Below are positions 25,773 through 35,735 of a stretch of 64,000 bases of DNA, in pieces. Each line of letters opens with the position of its first letter. Position 1 is the first letter of the stretch. The DNA lies in the NCBI GenBank assembly GCA_024281135.1, contig JAMXLG010000047.1, positions 27,621 to 91,620 on the forward strand, in the 5' to 3' direction. Under the pieces are notes generated by a model, which ran no database searches, was not told the origin of the DNA, and saw only the letters and a program-made list of their open reading frames with translations. The position numbers were made by a program, and so were the translations under genes. Source of the DNA: Vulcanimicrobiia bacterium (lineage in GTDB: Bacteria; Eremiobacterota; Eremiobacteria; Baltobacterales; Baltobacteraceae).

Positions 25773-26551
25773 TGGATCAACTCGATTTCACGCAATTGTA
25801 CGAACAGCTACGTCCACAATGTGGTGCGCTGATCGCGCAATACGAAGAGAAGCGCTCGGCGCTCTTGCCCTTGATACATCTCTTTCAAGAGCATGAGGGC
25901 TACGTCTCGGACAGCGCCGTGCGGGCAACAGCCGAGATGCTCGACGTCACGCCGGCAGTCGTTGAATCGACGGTGTCGTTCTATACGCTGTTTTTCCGGA
26001 AGCCGGTCGGCAAATACATGCTGCAAGTTTGCCGCGGTTTGATGTGCGAAGTTCGCGGGGCGGAAGACATCATGGCGTACTTCCGCGAGAAGCTCGGCAT
26101 CGGCCATCTCGAAACGACAGACGACGGATTGTTCTCGTACGAAGAAGTCGAGTGTCTTGCGGCCTGCGATCGCGCTACGTGCATGCAAGTCAATCTCGAA
26201 TTCGTGTACGATTTGACACCCGAGATGATCGACCAAATGCTCGACGCGATGCGCGCCGGCGCCTATAAGACGAAGCCCATGGTGCAAACCGCGATACCGG
26301 AACGCACTTGGAAAGTCAAGCAGGACACGCAAGTCGGTACCGGACGCAAATCACCGGGCACGCTGAATTCGAGCGAACCGAACAACGCAGGCGGCGTCGG
26401 CGATCCGAGCGGCATTATCATGCTGGATCGTTTCGTCACGCGCGACGTGTCGTTCACCGGGCGCACGAAGGAGCGCACCGTGCGTGAATCTCGCGGCGTC
26501 TACGAAGTCACCGAGGAAGAAGAAGGGACGAACGGCCATGCCGGTCACTAA
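25772..26551 (+). CDS. nuoE: NADH-quinone oxidoreductase subunit E with C-terminal extension
   Basis: 259 residues. The first 165 match NuoE: a thioredoxin-like domain with [2Fe-2S] N1a ligands in VCRGLMCEVRG and the later VECLAACDRATCMQ. The last 90 residues, polar and low in predicted structure (RKSPGTLNSSEPNNAGGVGD, then DVSFTGRTKERTVRESRGVY), have no equivalent in the usual 160-180-residue protein. The tail overlaps nuoF by 14 bases. Function of the tail is unknown. Confidence 0.92.
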   Translation: MDQLDFTQLYEQLRPQCGALIAQYEEKRSALLPLIHLFQEHEGYVSDSAVRATAEMLDVTPAVVESTVSFYTLFFRKPVGKYMLQVCRGLMCEVRGAEDIMAYFREKLGIGHLETTDDGLFSYEEVECLAACDRATCMQVNLEFVYDLTPEMIDQMLDAMRAGAYKTKPMVQTAIPERTWKVKQDTQVGTGRKSPGTLNSSEPNNAGGVGDPSGIIMLDRFVTRDVSFTGRTKERTVRESRGVYEVTEEEEGTNGHAGH

Positions 26552-27803
26552 GGTCCTTACCGCCGGAATCGGCGAGGCGAACCTGCGCGATATCAACGTG
26601 TATCGGGAGCGCGGCGGTTACCAGCAGTGGGAACGCGCCGTTCGCGAACTCACGCCTGCGGCCGTCATGGAGATGTGCGACAAGTCCGGGTTGCGCGGAC
26701 GCGGCGGCGCCGGTTTCCCGACCGGACGCAAATGGCAGTTCTTGCCGAACAACGGCAAGCCGCGCTACATGGTGTGTAACTGCGACGAAGCCGAACCCGG
26801 CACGTTCAAAGACCACATGTTGCTGGAAGAGACGCCGCATCTGGTGCTCGAGGGCATCTTGATCGGCGCCTACGGCATCGGCTGCAATCACGCGTTCATC
26901 TACATCCGCGGCGAGTTCAAAGAAGGCTACGAAATCTTCATGCGAGCCGTCGCGGAAGCGCGCGCTGCAGGATTGATCGGCAAGAATCTCTTCGGTACGG
27001 ACTATAGCGTCGAGATTACGGTGCATCGCGGTGCCGGCGCATACATATGCGGTGAAGAGACGGGCTTGCTCAATTCGCTCGAAGGTAAACGCGGCGAACC
27101 TCGCTTGAAACCGCCATTCCCCGCAGTCGCGGGTTTGTACGGCATGCCGACGGTCGTGAACAACGTCGAGACGCTCGCGTATCTCGTGCCGATTCTCAAG
27201 AACGGCCCGGAGTGGTTCGCAGCTGTCGGAACCGAGCGCAGCAAAGGCTACAAGATCGTTTCGGTTTCCGGTCACGTGCAGAAGCCGGGCAACTACGAAG
27301 TTCCGGTCGGCACACCGGTACGCGAAATCATCGAGATTGCGGGCGGATTACGTCCCGGGCGCAAGTTCATGGCGGTGCAGCCCGGCGGACAATCCTCCGC
27401 GTGTATTTTCGAAGAGCACCTCGACTATCCGTACGACTATGAGTCGATGGCGAAGGCCGGATCGATGATGGGTTCAGGTGCGTTTACGGTGTTCGACGAC
27501 ACGACGGATTGGGTCAAAGCCGCGCGCAACTCGATTCGCTTCTACGCGCATGAATCGTGCGGACAGTGCACGCCGTGCCGCGAGGGCGGCCACTGGCTCG
27601 AACGCGTGCTCGACCGCTTCGTCGAAGGGCGCGGTTTACGCGGCGACCTCGACATGATCGAGCGCGTCAGCACGACGATCACCGGTTTGAACCTCTGCGC
27701 GCTCGGCGATTCGATCGAGCCGTTCCTGATGTCCGTCTTCAAACGATTTCCGGAACAATTCGATGCGCGTCTTCTTCCAGAAGAGAAATTGGTAACGGCA
27801 TAA
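26538..27803 (+). CDS. nuoF: NADH-quinone oxidoreductase subunit F (NADH-binding)
   Basis: 421 residues. It binds NADH, FMN and cluster N3. GRGGAGFPTGRKWQFLP is the nucleotide-binding glycine loop; CNCDEAEPGTFKDH and GAGAYICGEETGLLNSLEG contribute to FMN and NADH sites. The [4Fe-4S] ligands are ESCGQCTPCREGG and a downstream NLCALGDS. ATG 26538 is chosen because residues before it belong to the nuoE tail frame. It abuts nuoG directly. Confidence 0.96.
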   Translation: MPVTKVLTAGIGEANLRDINVYRERGGYQQWERAVRELTPAAVMEMCDKSGLRGRGGAGFPTGRKWQFLPNNGKPRYMVCNCDEAEPGTFKDHMLLEETPHLVLEGILIGAYGIGCNHAFIYIRGEFKEGYEIFMRAVAEARAAGLIGKNLFGTDYSVEITVHRGAGAYICGEETGLLNSLEGKRGEPRLKPPFPAVAGLYGMPTVVNNVETLAYLVPILKNGPEWFAAVGTERSKGYKIVSVSGHVQKPGNYEVPVGTPVREIIEIAGGLRPGRKFMAVQPGGQSSACIFEEHLDYPYDYESMAKAGSMMGSGAFTVFDDTTDWVKAARNSIRFYAHESCGQCTPCREGGHWLERVLDRFVEGRGLRGDLDMIERVSTTITGLNLCALGDSIEPFLMSVFKRFPEQFDARLLPEEKLVTA

Positions 27804-29789
27804 ATGGCTGACGAACTACTCGTATCGCTGACGATCGACGGGGTGCCCTTGCAAGTTCCCAAGGGAACGTTGCTCGTCGAAGCGGCGAAGACGGTTAAGC
27901 AAGAAATTCCGGTCTATTGCTATCACACGAAGCTCGGTCCCGCCGGGCTTTGCCGCGTGTGTCTGGTTGAAATCGAAGGCATGCCGAAGTTGCAGATCGC
28001 GTGCAATACGCCGGTCGCCGACGGCATGATCGTGCACACGCAAAATGACAAGGTCAATGCCGGGCGTGGCATGATCCTCGAGCTTTTGCTCGTGAATCAC
28101 CCGCTGGATTGTCCGATCTGCGATAAGGGCGGCGAGTGCGATCTTCAAGATTACGCGATGGCGTACGGCCGCGGCGCATCCGACGTCGCGGATCCAAAAT
28201 ACTCGAAGCCGAAAGGCGTCGATCTCGGGCCGACGATCGTGCTCGATGAAGAACGCTGCGTCGTCTGCCAGCGTTGCGTGCGCTACGACGACATCATCGC
28301 GGCGGAGCAGCAACTCGTCGTAAAAGATCGCGGGCGTCACGATATCATCGCGACGGCGACCGGCGATCCGTATCAACACAACTTCACGGGTAACGTCACG
28401 GAACTGTGCCCCGTCGGCGCTCTGACGTCAAAGACGTATCGTTTCAAGTCGCGCCCGTGGGACCTCAATCGCGTGCAGACCAGTTGCCAGCAATGCGCGG
28501 TCGGCTGCCAGCAGTACGTGGACTCGCGCTCCGGCACGATCCTGCGCACGATGATGGTCGAGAGCGACGACAAGATCTCCGACGGCTGGCTCTGCGATCG
28601 TGGCCGCTATAACATCGGCTTCTACACGTCGCCGGAGCGGATTCTCCAGCCACTCTACCGTCACAACGGCGAGTTCGTGCAAATCACCTGGGACGACGCG
28701 TTTACGCTCTGGGGCAAAGCGATTCGCGATGCGCGTACGTCAGGCAAGGGCGTCGGCGCGATCGGCGGCGGCCGTCTCTTAAATGAAGAAGCGTATCTGC
28801 TCCAACACGTCTTCCGTTCGTTGGACGTCCAGAACCTCGACTGGCGCGCCGGACGTCAGCGTGTCGCAACCCCGGTGCGCAGCGGTTCGTACGAAGATAT
28901 CGAGAAGGCGGCAGCGATCGTCGTTATCGGCGAGACACCGGAAGAACGCGCACCCGTGATGTGGCTACGCGTCGTAAAAGCCGTGACGCGCAACAATGCG
29001 AAGCTTATTCGCGTCGCGTCGCTCGACCGCGCGCCGAACATTCCGTTCGTCGACGTGGCGTCGGCTGATGAAGCCGTGCGCACACTGCCCGAAAACGGGA
29101 ACGTCGTCGTCATCTGGGACGGTGTCGACACGCAACTTGGCGGTACGCTTCGCGACTTGCTCGCGTCGCGCAACGGCACCGCGTATATCGCAAGCGAACA
29201 GCCGAACGCGCGCGGTGCAGAAGCGATGGGCATGCTCCCGACCAACGGTATGGATTCACTCGCGATGTTCGACGCAGCAAAGCGTGGCGAAATGGCGGTG
29301 CTCTCGCTCTTTGGCGTCAATCCGGTGCGTAACGGCATCGATCCCGACGCAGTACGTGAAGCGCTCAAGTCGACCCCGTTCGTTGTGGTGAGCGAACTCT
29401 TCATGACGGAGACGGCGGAACTTGCAACACTCGTGCTCCCCGCGCGTGGTGCATACGAAAAGAGCGGCACGACGATCAACATCGCGGGCGATCTCGTCCC
29501 AGTCAATCCGTCGCTGAAGGGACCCGACACGGTGCTCAGTGACTTGGAGATGCTGATCGGGCTCGCGCAGCAATTCGACTTGCTGCTTCCGACTATCGAA
29601 GAACTGGAGCAAAAGGTGCTGTCGCTCACCGCGCAGCACGCCGGTGCGCCGAGCACGGAAACGATTCACGTCGAGGGGCGTCCGGCACGTAGCATTTGGG
29701 ACGGCGGCGGCACGAGCGCGCACGATGAACGCATCGCGCAACTCCGCGCAGATCATATTGTTACCACGGAAGAGCTGGTGGAAGCATAA
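27804..29789 (+). CDS. nuoG: NADH-quinone oxidoreductase subunit G
   Basis: 661 residues. The N-terminus carries the [2Fe-2S] ferredoxin motif (CYHTKLGPAGLCRVC), the His-ligated cluster (HPLDCPICDKGGECDLQ) and a further set in ERCVVCQRCVRYDD. A CxxCxxxC segment (SCQQCAVGCQQY) with a later Cys (WLCDRGRY) matches the extra N7 cluster found in some bacteria. The C-terminal half is a molybdopterin-oxidoreductase-like fold without cofactor function in complex I. The stop overlaps nuoH by one base. Confidence 0.95.
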   Translation: MADELLVSLTIDGVPLQVPKGTLLVEAAKTVKQEIPVYCYHTKLGPAGLCRVCLVEIEGMPKLQIACNTPVADGMIVHTQNDKVNAGRGMILELLLVNHPLDCPICDKGGECDLQDYAMAYGRGASDVADPKYSKPKGVDLGPTIVLDEERCVVCQRCVRYDDIIAAEQQLVVKDRGRHDIIATATGDPYQHNFTGNVTELCPVGALTSKTYRFKSRPWDLNRVQTSCQQCAVGCQQYVDSRSGTILRTMMVESDDKISDGWLCDRGRYNIGFYTSPERILQPLYRHNGEFVQITWDDAFTLWGKAIRDARTSGKGVGAIGGGRLLNEEAYLLQHVFRSLDVQNLDWRAGRQRVATPVRSGSYEDIEKAAAIVVIGETPEERAPVMWLRVVKAVTRNNAKLIRVASLDRAPNIPFVDVASADEAVRTLPENGNVVVIWDGVDTQLGGTLRDLLASRNGTAYIASEQPNARGAEAMGMLPTNGMDSLAMFDAAKRGEMAVLSLFGVNPVRNGIDPDAVREALKSTPFVVVSELFMTETAELATLVLPARGAYEKSGTTINIAGDLVPVNPSLKGPDTVLSDLEMLIGLAQQFDLLLPTIEELEQKVLSLTAQHAGAPSTETIHVEGRPARSIWDGGGTSAHDERIAQLRADHIVTTEELVEA

Positions 29790-30775
29790 TGCCGGATTGG
29801 GTCATCATCCTCATCAAATCCGCGATACTGCTGTTGGTCGTCGTCACAACGTTCGCGTATTCGATGCTTGCGGAGCGCAAGGTCTTGGGCTGGATGCAGT
29901 TGCGTCCCGGTCCAAACCGCGTGGGTCCGTGGGGTCTGATGCAGCCGGCGGCCGACGCCGCGAAGTTGATCTTGAAAGAAGATCTGACGCCGCGCACGGC
30001 CGATCCGCTGATCTATCGCCTAGCACCGTTCATTTCGCTGCTTACCGCCTTTTCGGTGTACGCGGTGATTCCGTTCGGCGCGAGCAGCGCCGGCACGTGG
30101 GCCATCGGTAACGTTAACGCCGGCATCTTGTTCCTGCTGGCGATCACGTCGATCGGCGTCTACGGGATTACGCTCGGCGGCTGGGCATCTGGTTCAAAAT
30201 ATCCGCTGCTCGGCAGCGTGCGCGCGACCGCGCAGATGATCAGCTACGAACTCGGCATGTCGCTCTCGTTCATCGGCGTGCTGATTCTCGCCGGCACGAC
30301 CTCGCTCGACGGGATCGTGAATGCGCAAGAGCGGTGGTGGTTCATCCTCCCGCAGTTCGTCGGATTCATCGTCTACATCATCACGGCCGTCGCTGAAACG
30401 AACCGCGTACCGTTCGACCTTGTCGAAGCCGAAACCGAACTCGTTGCCGGATTCCACACAGAATACTCGGGCCTGCGTTTCGGGTTGTTCTTCATCGCCG
30501 AGTACGTGAACATGCTCACGGTCTCGTGTATCGCCTCATTGCTTTTCCTCGGCGGATGGAACGCACCGTTCGGACTCGAGAATCTTCACATCCCGGGCGT
30601 GATCTGGTTCATCATCAAGGTCGGGTTCTTCATGTTCTTCTATATGTGGCTGCGCGCAACGCTGCCGCGCTTCCGGTACGACCGCCTGATGGCGTTCGGC
30701 TGGAAGTTTCTGCTGCCGCTCGCCACGCTGAACCTCGTCGTTACGGCGGTTATCGTCGCTTTCATGGGACACTGA
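29789..30775 (+). CDS. nuoH: NADH-quinone oxidoreductase subunit H
   Basis: 328 residues, eight membrane helices. ERKVLGWMQLRPGPNRVGPWG is the first conserved loop, followed by AETNRVPFDLVEAETELVAGF at the quinone tunnel entrance and EYVNMLTVS. It links the hydrophilic arm to the proton-pumping arm. One base separates it from nuoI. Confidence 0.96.
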   Translation: MPDWVIILIKSAILLLVVVTTFAYSMLAERKVLGWMQLRPGPNRVGPWGLMQPAADAAKLILKEDLTPRTADPLIYRLAPFISLLTAFSVYAVIPFGASSAGTWAIGNVNAGILFLLAITSIGVYGITLGGWASGSKYPLLGSVRATAQMISYELGMSLSFIGVLILAGTTSLDGIVNAQERWWFILPQFVGFIVYIITAVAETNRVPFDLVEAETELVAGFHTEYSGLRFGLFFIAEYVNMLTVSCIASLLFLGGWNAPFGLENLHIPGVIWFIIKVGFFMFFYMWLRATLPRFRYDRLMAFGWKFLLPLATLNLVVTAVIVAFMGH

Positions 30776-30776
30776 T

Positions 30777-31388
30777 ATGCGCAAGCAACTCTACAACGTC
30801 GGCGCGATCTTGAAGGGGCTTTCGATCACCTTCAAGTTCATGTTCGCGAAACGGCCGACGATCGAATATCCGTCGGTCAAGAAACAGCACGCGCCGCGCT
30901 TCCACGGCTTGCACGAACTGCGCCGGTATGCCGACGGCAAAGAGCGTTGCATCGGCTGCGAACTGTGCTCGAGCGCGTGTCCCGCGAACGCAATCACGGT
31001 TATCGGTGCGGAGAACACGCCGGAGAATCGCAAGTCTCCGGGCGAGCGTCACGCCGCGCGCTACGAGATTGACGAACTTCGTTGCATTTTCTGCGGCATG
31101 TGCGAAGAAGCGTGTCCGACCGACGCGATCGTGTTGACGCCGCGCTTCGAAATGTCGGACTACCGCCGCGGCGCATTGATCTACTCGAAAGACCGTCTGC
31201 TCGTCCCGCCCGAAGCCGGCGTCGGCAGCGCGCCGGACGAACGCCCGAACGGCATTCCAGCCGACCTCGGCCGCGTAACCGAGATCAAATCGACGGTAGA
31301 CGTCGATGAGGGTTACAACGCGACGAACCGCGGTCAGGTGCTCAAAGTGCAACGCAAGGGTCTTGCGATGCTGAAGAGGGACGACTAA
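30777..31388 (+). CDS. nuoI: NADH-quinone oxidoreductase subunit I
   Basis: 203 residues. Two classic [4Fe-4S] motifs hold clusters N6a and N6b: CIGCELCSSACPANAI and CIFCGMCEEACPTDAI. N-terminal amphipathic helix (ILKGLSITFKFMFAK) lies on the membrane face. The final 50 residues are a charged tail. The stop overlaps the nuoJ start by one base. Confidence 0.96.
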   Translation: MRKQLYNVGAILKGLSITFKFMFAKRPTIEYPSVKKQHAPRFHGLHELRRYADGKERCIGCELCSSACPANAITVIGAENTPENRKSPGERHAARYEIDELRCIFCGMCEEACPTDAIVLTPRFEMSDYRRGALIYSKDRLLVPPEAGVGSAPDERPNGIPADLGRVTEIKSTVDVDEGYNATNRGQVLKVQRKGLAMLKRDD

Positions 31389-31990
31389 TGGTTGCGTTCT
31401 GGATTCTCGGCATTATCATGGTCGGTTCTTCGATCTGGTGTATCACCAGTTCGAAGCCCGTCTATAGCGTCGTTGCGCTGCTGTTGAACTTCGCGGCGCT
31501 TGCGGCAATGTACCTCACACTCAACGCGGAGTTTCTTGCGGTCATTCAACTGATCGTGTACTCAGGCGCGATCCTGATGCTGTTCCTCTTCGTAATCGCG
31601 CTGCTCTCGAGCGGCGTCACGCCGTTCTCGGTCGGGCCGAACAGACTCCCGCGAATCGGGATTCCCGCTGTCGCCGTGTTGCTGATCGCGCTCGGCTCTC
31701 TCTCCTACGCCGTCAATCGCGTAGCGGCCGGCACTTTTGCAAACGCGACGCCGAGTTCGCCGCTCGGAGCAGTCGGACACGCCGACGTATTCGGATCGGT
31801 CGGCGATTTCGGCAAGGCGCTCTTCACAACGTACTTGCTGCCGTTTGAGATCACCGCGCTCGTGCTGATGGTCGCCGTTATCGGCGTCATTCTGCTCGCC
31901 GGCGATCAGGCGCCGTACGTCGCAACCCAAAAACAGGCGGAAGAGGTCCGGCGCGAGATGCGTGAAGCCATCTTGCGGAGTGGTGAATGA
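31388..31990 (+). CDS. nuoJ: NADH-quinone oxidoreductase subunit J
   Basis: 200 residues, five membrane helices. The conserved EFLAVIQLIVYSGAILMLFLF helix with its pi-bulge is present; this subunit controls the junction between quinone site and pumps. A charged C-terminal tail (KQAEEVRREMREAIL) is cytoplasmic. The stop overlaps nuoK. Confidence 0.94.
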   Translation: MVAFWILGIIMVGSSIWCITSSKPVYSVVALLLNFAALAAMYLTLNAEFLAVIQLIVYSGAILMLFLFVIALLSSGVTPFSVGPNRLPRIGIPAVAVLLIALGSLSYAVNRVAAGTFANATPSSPLGAVGHADVFGSVGDFGKALFTTYLLPFEITALVLMVAVIGVILLAGDQAPYVATQKQAEEVRREMREAILRSGE

Positions 31991-32304
31991 TGAACCCCAT
32001 GGCCGTTCCCATCGCCAACTACGTTGGACTCTCCGCCGTCATCTTCTTTATCGGAGTGGCGGGCGTACTCGTGCGCCGCAACCCGCTGATTATGCTGATG
32101 TCGATCGAGCTGATGTTCAACTCGGCGAATTTGCTCTTCGTCGCATTCTCGCGTGCGTGGCTCCATAATGCCGGGCACATCTTCGCGTTCTTGGTCATAA
32201 CGGTCGCCGCCGCTGAAGCGGCGATTGGTCTTGCGATCGTCGTGACCGTCTTCCGCACCTCGCGCCATGTCGACGTCGACGACATCGCGCTCATGAAAGG
32301 GTAG
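31987..32304 (+). CDS. nuoK: NADH-quinone oxidoreductase subunit K
   Basis: 105 residues, three helices. GVLVRRNPLIMLMSIELMFNSANL includes the conserved glutamate in the second helix, and the third helix holds AAAEAAIGLAIVVTVF with the second conserved glutamate. ATG 31987 overlaps the nuoJ stop; ATG 31990 is equally possible. Confidence 0.95.
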   Translation: MMNPMAVPIANYVGLSAVIFFIGVAGVLVRRNPLIMLMSIELMFNSANLLFVAFSRAWLHNAGHIFAFLVITVAAAEAAIGLAIVVTVFRTSRHVDVDDIALMKG

Positions 32305-32313
32305 GTCGAGTCC

Positions 32314-34305
32314 GTGCCGGTGCATCACGTAATGGGCAACGAGGGGAATTACCCCTATCTCATTGCCCTTTGGCTTTTGCCGCTTGCGGGCGCGATTATC
32401 AACTGGGCGTTCGGGCCGCAACTCAAACGCGCGGCGGGTCCGCTTGGCTCGGCGACGATCGGCGTTGCGTTTATCGCGACGCTCTTGATGTGGGGCGCGG
32501 CGACGCAGAGCGTGCCGTCTGGAGGCGTGAACCTCGTCGGCGCGCATCAATCGCTCTTCAGCTGGATGCCGGGGTGGAACTTCGGTTTGCTGATGGATCC
32601 GCTCGCACTGCTGTGGGCGCTTATCATTACCGGCGTCGGCTTCCTGATCCACGTGTACTCGATCGGATACATGGACGGCGATAACGCCTTCGCGCGATTC
32701 TTCGCTTACATGAATTTCTTTGTGTTTGCGATGCTCACGCTGGTGGTCTCCGACAACTTCGTCGGGATGCTCGTTGGCTGGGGTCTCGTCGGTCTCGCAT
32801 CGTACTTCCTCATCGGCTTCTGGTTCTTCAAGCCCAGCGCCGTAGCTGCCGCGCGTAAAGCGTTCGTTATCAACGTTGTGGGCGATGTCGGCATCATGTT
32901 CGCGATCTTTGTTATCTTCGCGTCGGTGCACTCGATCGCGTTCGGCGATGCATTCGCGTTCGCAGGATCGTACAACACGGGTTGGCTCTTCGTGATCTGC
33001 CTCGCGCTCTTCATCGGCGCGGCCGCGAAATCGGCGCAGATTCCGCTGCACACCTGGCTTCCCGACGCTATGGAAGGCCCGACACCCGTCTCCGCGTTGA
33101 TCCACGCTGCCACGATGGTCACCGCCGGCGTCTATCTCGTTGCACGATGCGCGCCGCTGTGGAGCCAGAACCAAGACGCGCAAATGCTGGTCGGCATAAT
33201 CGGCGCGCTTACGGCGCTCATCGGCGCGATCCTGGGTTGCGCGCAGTGGGACATCAAACGCATTCTCGCCTATTCGACGATGTCGCAAATCGGCTATATG
33301 ATCATGGGCGTCGGTGTCGGCGCGTATGAAGGCGGCGTCGCGCACTTCTTCACGCACGCGTTCTTCAAAGCTCAGCTCTTTCTCGCTTCCGGCATCATCA
33401 TTCACGCGCTCCATGACGAGCAAGACGTGCGCCGCATGGGCGGATTGATCAGAACGATGCCCTTTGCGTTCTGGGCAATGCTCACCGGCGTGATCGCGAT
33501 CACCGGTATTCCGTTCCTTGGCTCAGGCTTCTTTAGTAAGGATCTTGTGATCCAAGGTGCCCTCGAACACGGACATCCGGTCATGTACGCGGTCGCCATC
33601 ATCACTGCTGGAATCACTGCCTACTATATGTGCCGCATGCTCTTCGTAACGTTTCTCGGTCAATATCGGGGGAACGTCGATCCGTCGGATCTCGGCATCC
33701 GCCATCCTGAGCTTGCCGGAACCACACAGGCCGAGCCGCATAAGGAGCATCATGCTCCGGCAGCGGTGATGAATGTTCCGGTGGCGATCTTGATCGTGCC
33801 AACCGTGCTGATCGGCTGGCTGATGTTCGGCGGCGAGAACTCGCCGTGGTCGCGCTTTTTCGCGCAGCAGTTCCCGCATCCGACGCTTGCCGCAGCACCG
33901 ATTAGCGAGACGCTCACCGCGGTCATCGCCTTCATCGTTGTGTTGATCGGCATCGGGATTGCATGGATGCGTTACGGCGTTGCGCCCGCGCAGCAGAACG
34001 CCGTGGCGCGTTTGCGTCAGGAATCGGTACGCATGCCGGCCGTCTTGACGAACGCGTTCTACTTCGACTACGCGCTCGATCTGCTCTTCGTGCGTCCGTC
34101 GCAGTTGCTCGGCACGGTCTTCGGGCGCTTCTTCGATCCGCAAGTCATCGACGGTGCGGTGCGGGAAACGGCGTTCTCCGCGCAGTGGCTCGGTACGCTC
34201 GTGCGTTCGTTCCAAACGGGCTTGTTGCGCACGTACGCGTTCTTGCTCGTCATCGGTGCGACGTGCTTTATGATCTATTACGCGGTCGCGGTCGGAGGCC
34301 ACTAA
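32314..34305 (+). CDS. nuoL: NADH-quinone oxidoreductase subunit L
   Basis: 663 residues, the largest antiporter-like subunit. The conserved pump residues lie in the GPTPVSALIHAATMVTAGVYL helix region and in AKSAQIPLHTWLPDAMEG; the lateral helix forms the C-terminal part. GTG 32314 is used because no nearer ATG has a ribosome-binding site; ATG 32332 is an alternative. Overlaps nuoM by one base. Confidence 0.95.
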   Translation: MPVHHVMGNEGNYPYLIALWLLPLAGAIINWAFGPQLKRAAGPLGSATIGVAFIATLLMWGAATQSVPSGGVNLVGAHQSLFSWMPGWNFGLLMDPLALLWALIITGVGFLIHVYSIGYMDGDNAFARFFAYMNFFVFAMLTLVVSDNFVGMLVGWGLVGLASYFLIGFWFFKPSAVAAARKAFVINVVGDVGIMFAIFVIFASVHSIAFGDAFAFAGSYNTGWLFVICLALFIGAAAKSAQIPLHTWLPDAMEGPTPVSALIHAATMVTAGVYLVARCAPLWSQNQDAQMLVGIIGALTALIGAILGCAQWDIKRILAYSTMSQIGYMIMGVGVGAYEGGVAHFFTHAFFKAQLFLASGIIIHALHDEQDVRRMGGLIRTMPFAFWAMLTGVIAITGIPFLGSGFFSKDLVIQGALEHGHPVMYAVAIITAGITAYYMCRMLFVTFLGQYRGNVDPSDLGIRHPELAGTTQAEPHKEHHAPAAVMNVPVAILIVPTVLIGWLMFGGENSPWSRFFAQQFPHPTLAAAPISETLTAVIAFIVVLIGIGIAWMRYGVAPAQQNAVARLRQESVRMPAVLTNAFYFDYALDLLFVRPSQLLGTVFGRFFDPQVIDGAVRETAFSAQWLGTLVRSFQTGLLRTYAFLLVIGATCFMIYYAVAVGGH

Positions 34306-35735
34306 TGATCGTTCTTGCTCTAGTCCTCTTGCCGATCGTCGTCGGCATCATCATGTTCTTAGTGCCCTCGCGCGAAGAGAATCCGGTGCTCGCTAAGAGC
34401 ATCGGTACGATCGTTGCAGCGATCGAATTCGTGCTCGCGCTCGGCGCGCGCAATTCGGAGTTTACGTTGCGGCCGTGGCTCTCGCGTCCGTTCGAGTCTG
34501 CGTTCCACTTCGGAACGAACGGGATCTCGTTCTGGATCGCGCTTCTGCTGGCCGTCTGCACGTTCTCCGCGATCTTGGCGATGAGCATGCCGCGGCAGCG
34601 ACAGTTCGTCGCGCACATGCTGATTCTCGAAGGAACGATGATGGGTGTCTTTCTCGCGAAAGACTTGCTCGTATTCGCGCTCTTTTGGGATTTGATGCTG
34701 CTGCCCGTGTTCTTCACGCTACTCGGCTGGGGCCAGCATCCGGCGACCGCATGGCGCTACTTCATCTATAACTTTGCCGGCGGCTTGGCGCTGCTACTGG
34801 CAACGGCCGCATTCGGCGTGCTCTTCGGATCGACCGACGTGATCGGCCGCAGCGACGTGCACGTTGTCGGCTCATGGGTGCCGTGGATTTTCATCGGCTT
34901 CGCTTTCGCCTTCTTGGTGAAGACGCCGGTGTGGCCGCTGCACACATGGATGCCGCTGACCTATAGCGATACGCCGCCGCCGATGGTTGCCGTGGTCAGC
35001 GCGGTACAGTCTAAAGCGGGCCTCTACGGCTTGATCGTCATCGCGATGGCGTTCATGCCGGATTACCTGAAGGCGTATGCCGGGGCGTTCATCGTGCTCG
35101 GCGTGATCTCGCTGCTCTACGGCGCGGTCGTCGCGCTCGTGCAGAACGACACGAAGCGCATCGTAGCCTACTCGTCGCTCTCGCACTTGGGATTGATCGT
35201 TATCGCGATTGCATCGTTCAATCCGATTGCGCTCCAGGGTGCCGTCATTTACATGGTCGCGCACGGACTCTTCTCCGCCGCGCTATTCATCACACTGGGT
35301 TACGTCGAAGCGCGCGAAGACACACGTTCGCTCGTGCGGCTCGGCGGGCTCGGTGCGGCGAATCCAAAACTTGCCGGTGCGTTGTGCATCGCCTCACTTG
35401 CAGCGCTTGGGCTTCCGGGACTCGCGGGATTCGTCGGCGAGATCGTCATCCTCACGGGCGTCTTCCAAAGCGGCGGCCTCATCTGGGTGTCAATCGTCGC
35501 GCTCATTCCGATCGTCATCGCGTCCGCCTACATGCTGCGCTTGTTCCAAGGCATCATGTGGGGTCCTGAAGTCGAAGATCTGCCGGTACGGCGTGACTTG
35601 AGTTGGGTCGAGGGCATTGCGCTTGCACCGCTCGTGCTTGCACTGTTGGTGCTCGGCGTCAATCCGCATGCGCTCACGACGTTCGATCCATCTCAATACA
35701 ACGCAACGCGCGTGGCTCAAGGAGTAACCCGATGA
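34305..35735 (+). CDS. nuoM: NADH-quinone oxidoreductase subunit M
   Basis: 476 residues, about 14 helices, an antiporter-like proton channel. Landmarks are DLMLLPVFFTLLGW with the conserved acidic helix, KTPVWPLHTWMPLTYSDTPP and KRIVAYSSLSHLGLIVIAI. ATG 34305 is chosen over upstream in-frame starts that lie in nuoL. The stop overlaps nuoN by four bases. Confidence 0.95.
   Translation: MIVLALVLLPIVVGIIMFLVPSREENPVLAKSIGTIVAAIEFVLALGARNSEFTLRPWLSRPFESAFHFGTNGISFWIALLLAVCTFSAILAMSMPRQRQFVAHMLILEGTMMGVFLAKDLLVFALFWDLMLLPVFFTLLGWGQHPATAWRYFIYNFAGGLALLLATAAFGVLFGSTDVIGRSDVHVVGSWVPWIFIGFAFAFLVKTPVWPLHTWMPLTYSDTPPPMVAVVSAVQSKAGLYGLIVIAMAFMPDYLKAYAGAFIVLGVISLLYGAVVALVQNDTKRIVAYSSLSHLGLIVIAIASFNPIALQGAVIYMVAHGLFSAALFITLGYVEAREDTRSLVRLGGLGAANPKLAGALCIASLAALGLPGLAGFVGEIVILTGVFQSGGLIWVSIVALIPIVIASAYMLRLFQGIMWGPEVEDLPVRRDLSWVEGIALAPLVLALLVLGVNPHALTTFDPSQYNATRVAQGVTR

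Noticed and set aside
31906..33423. Minus-strand 505-codon open frame
   Set aside because: Antisense to nuoJ, nuoK and nuoL; extremely rich in Arg, Asp, Glu and His with no hydrophobic core, as expected of a shadow of membrane-protein genes.
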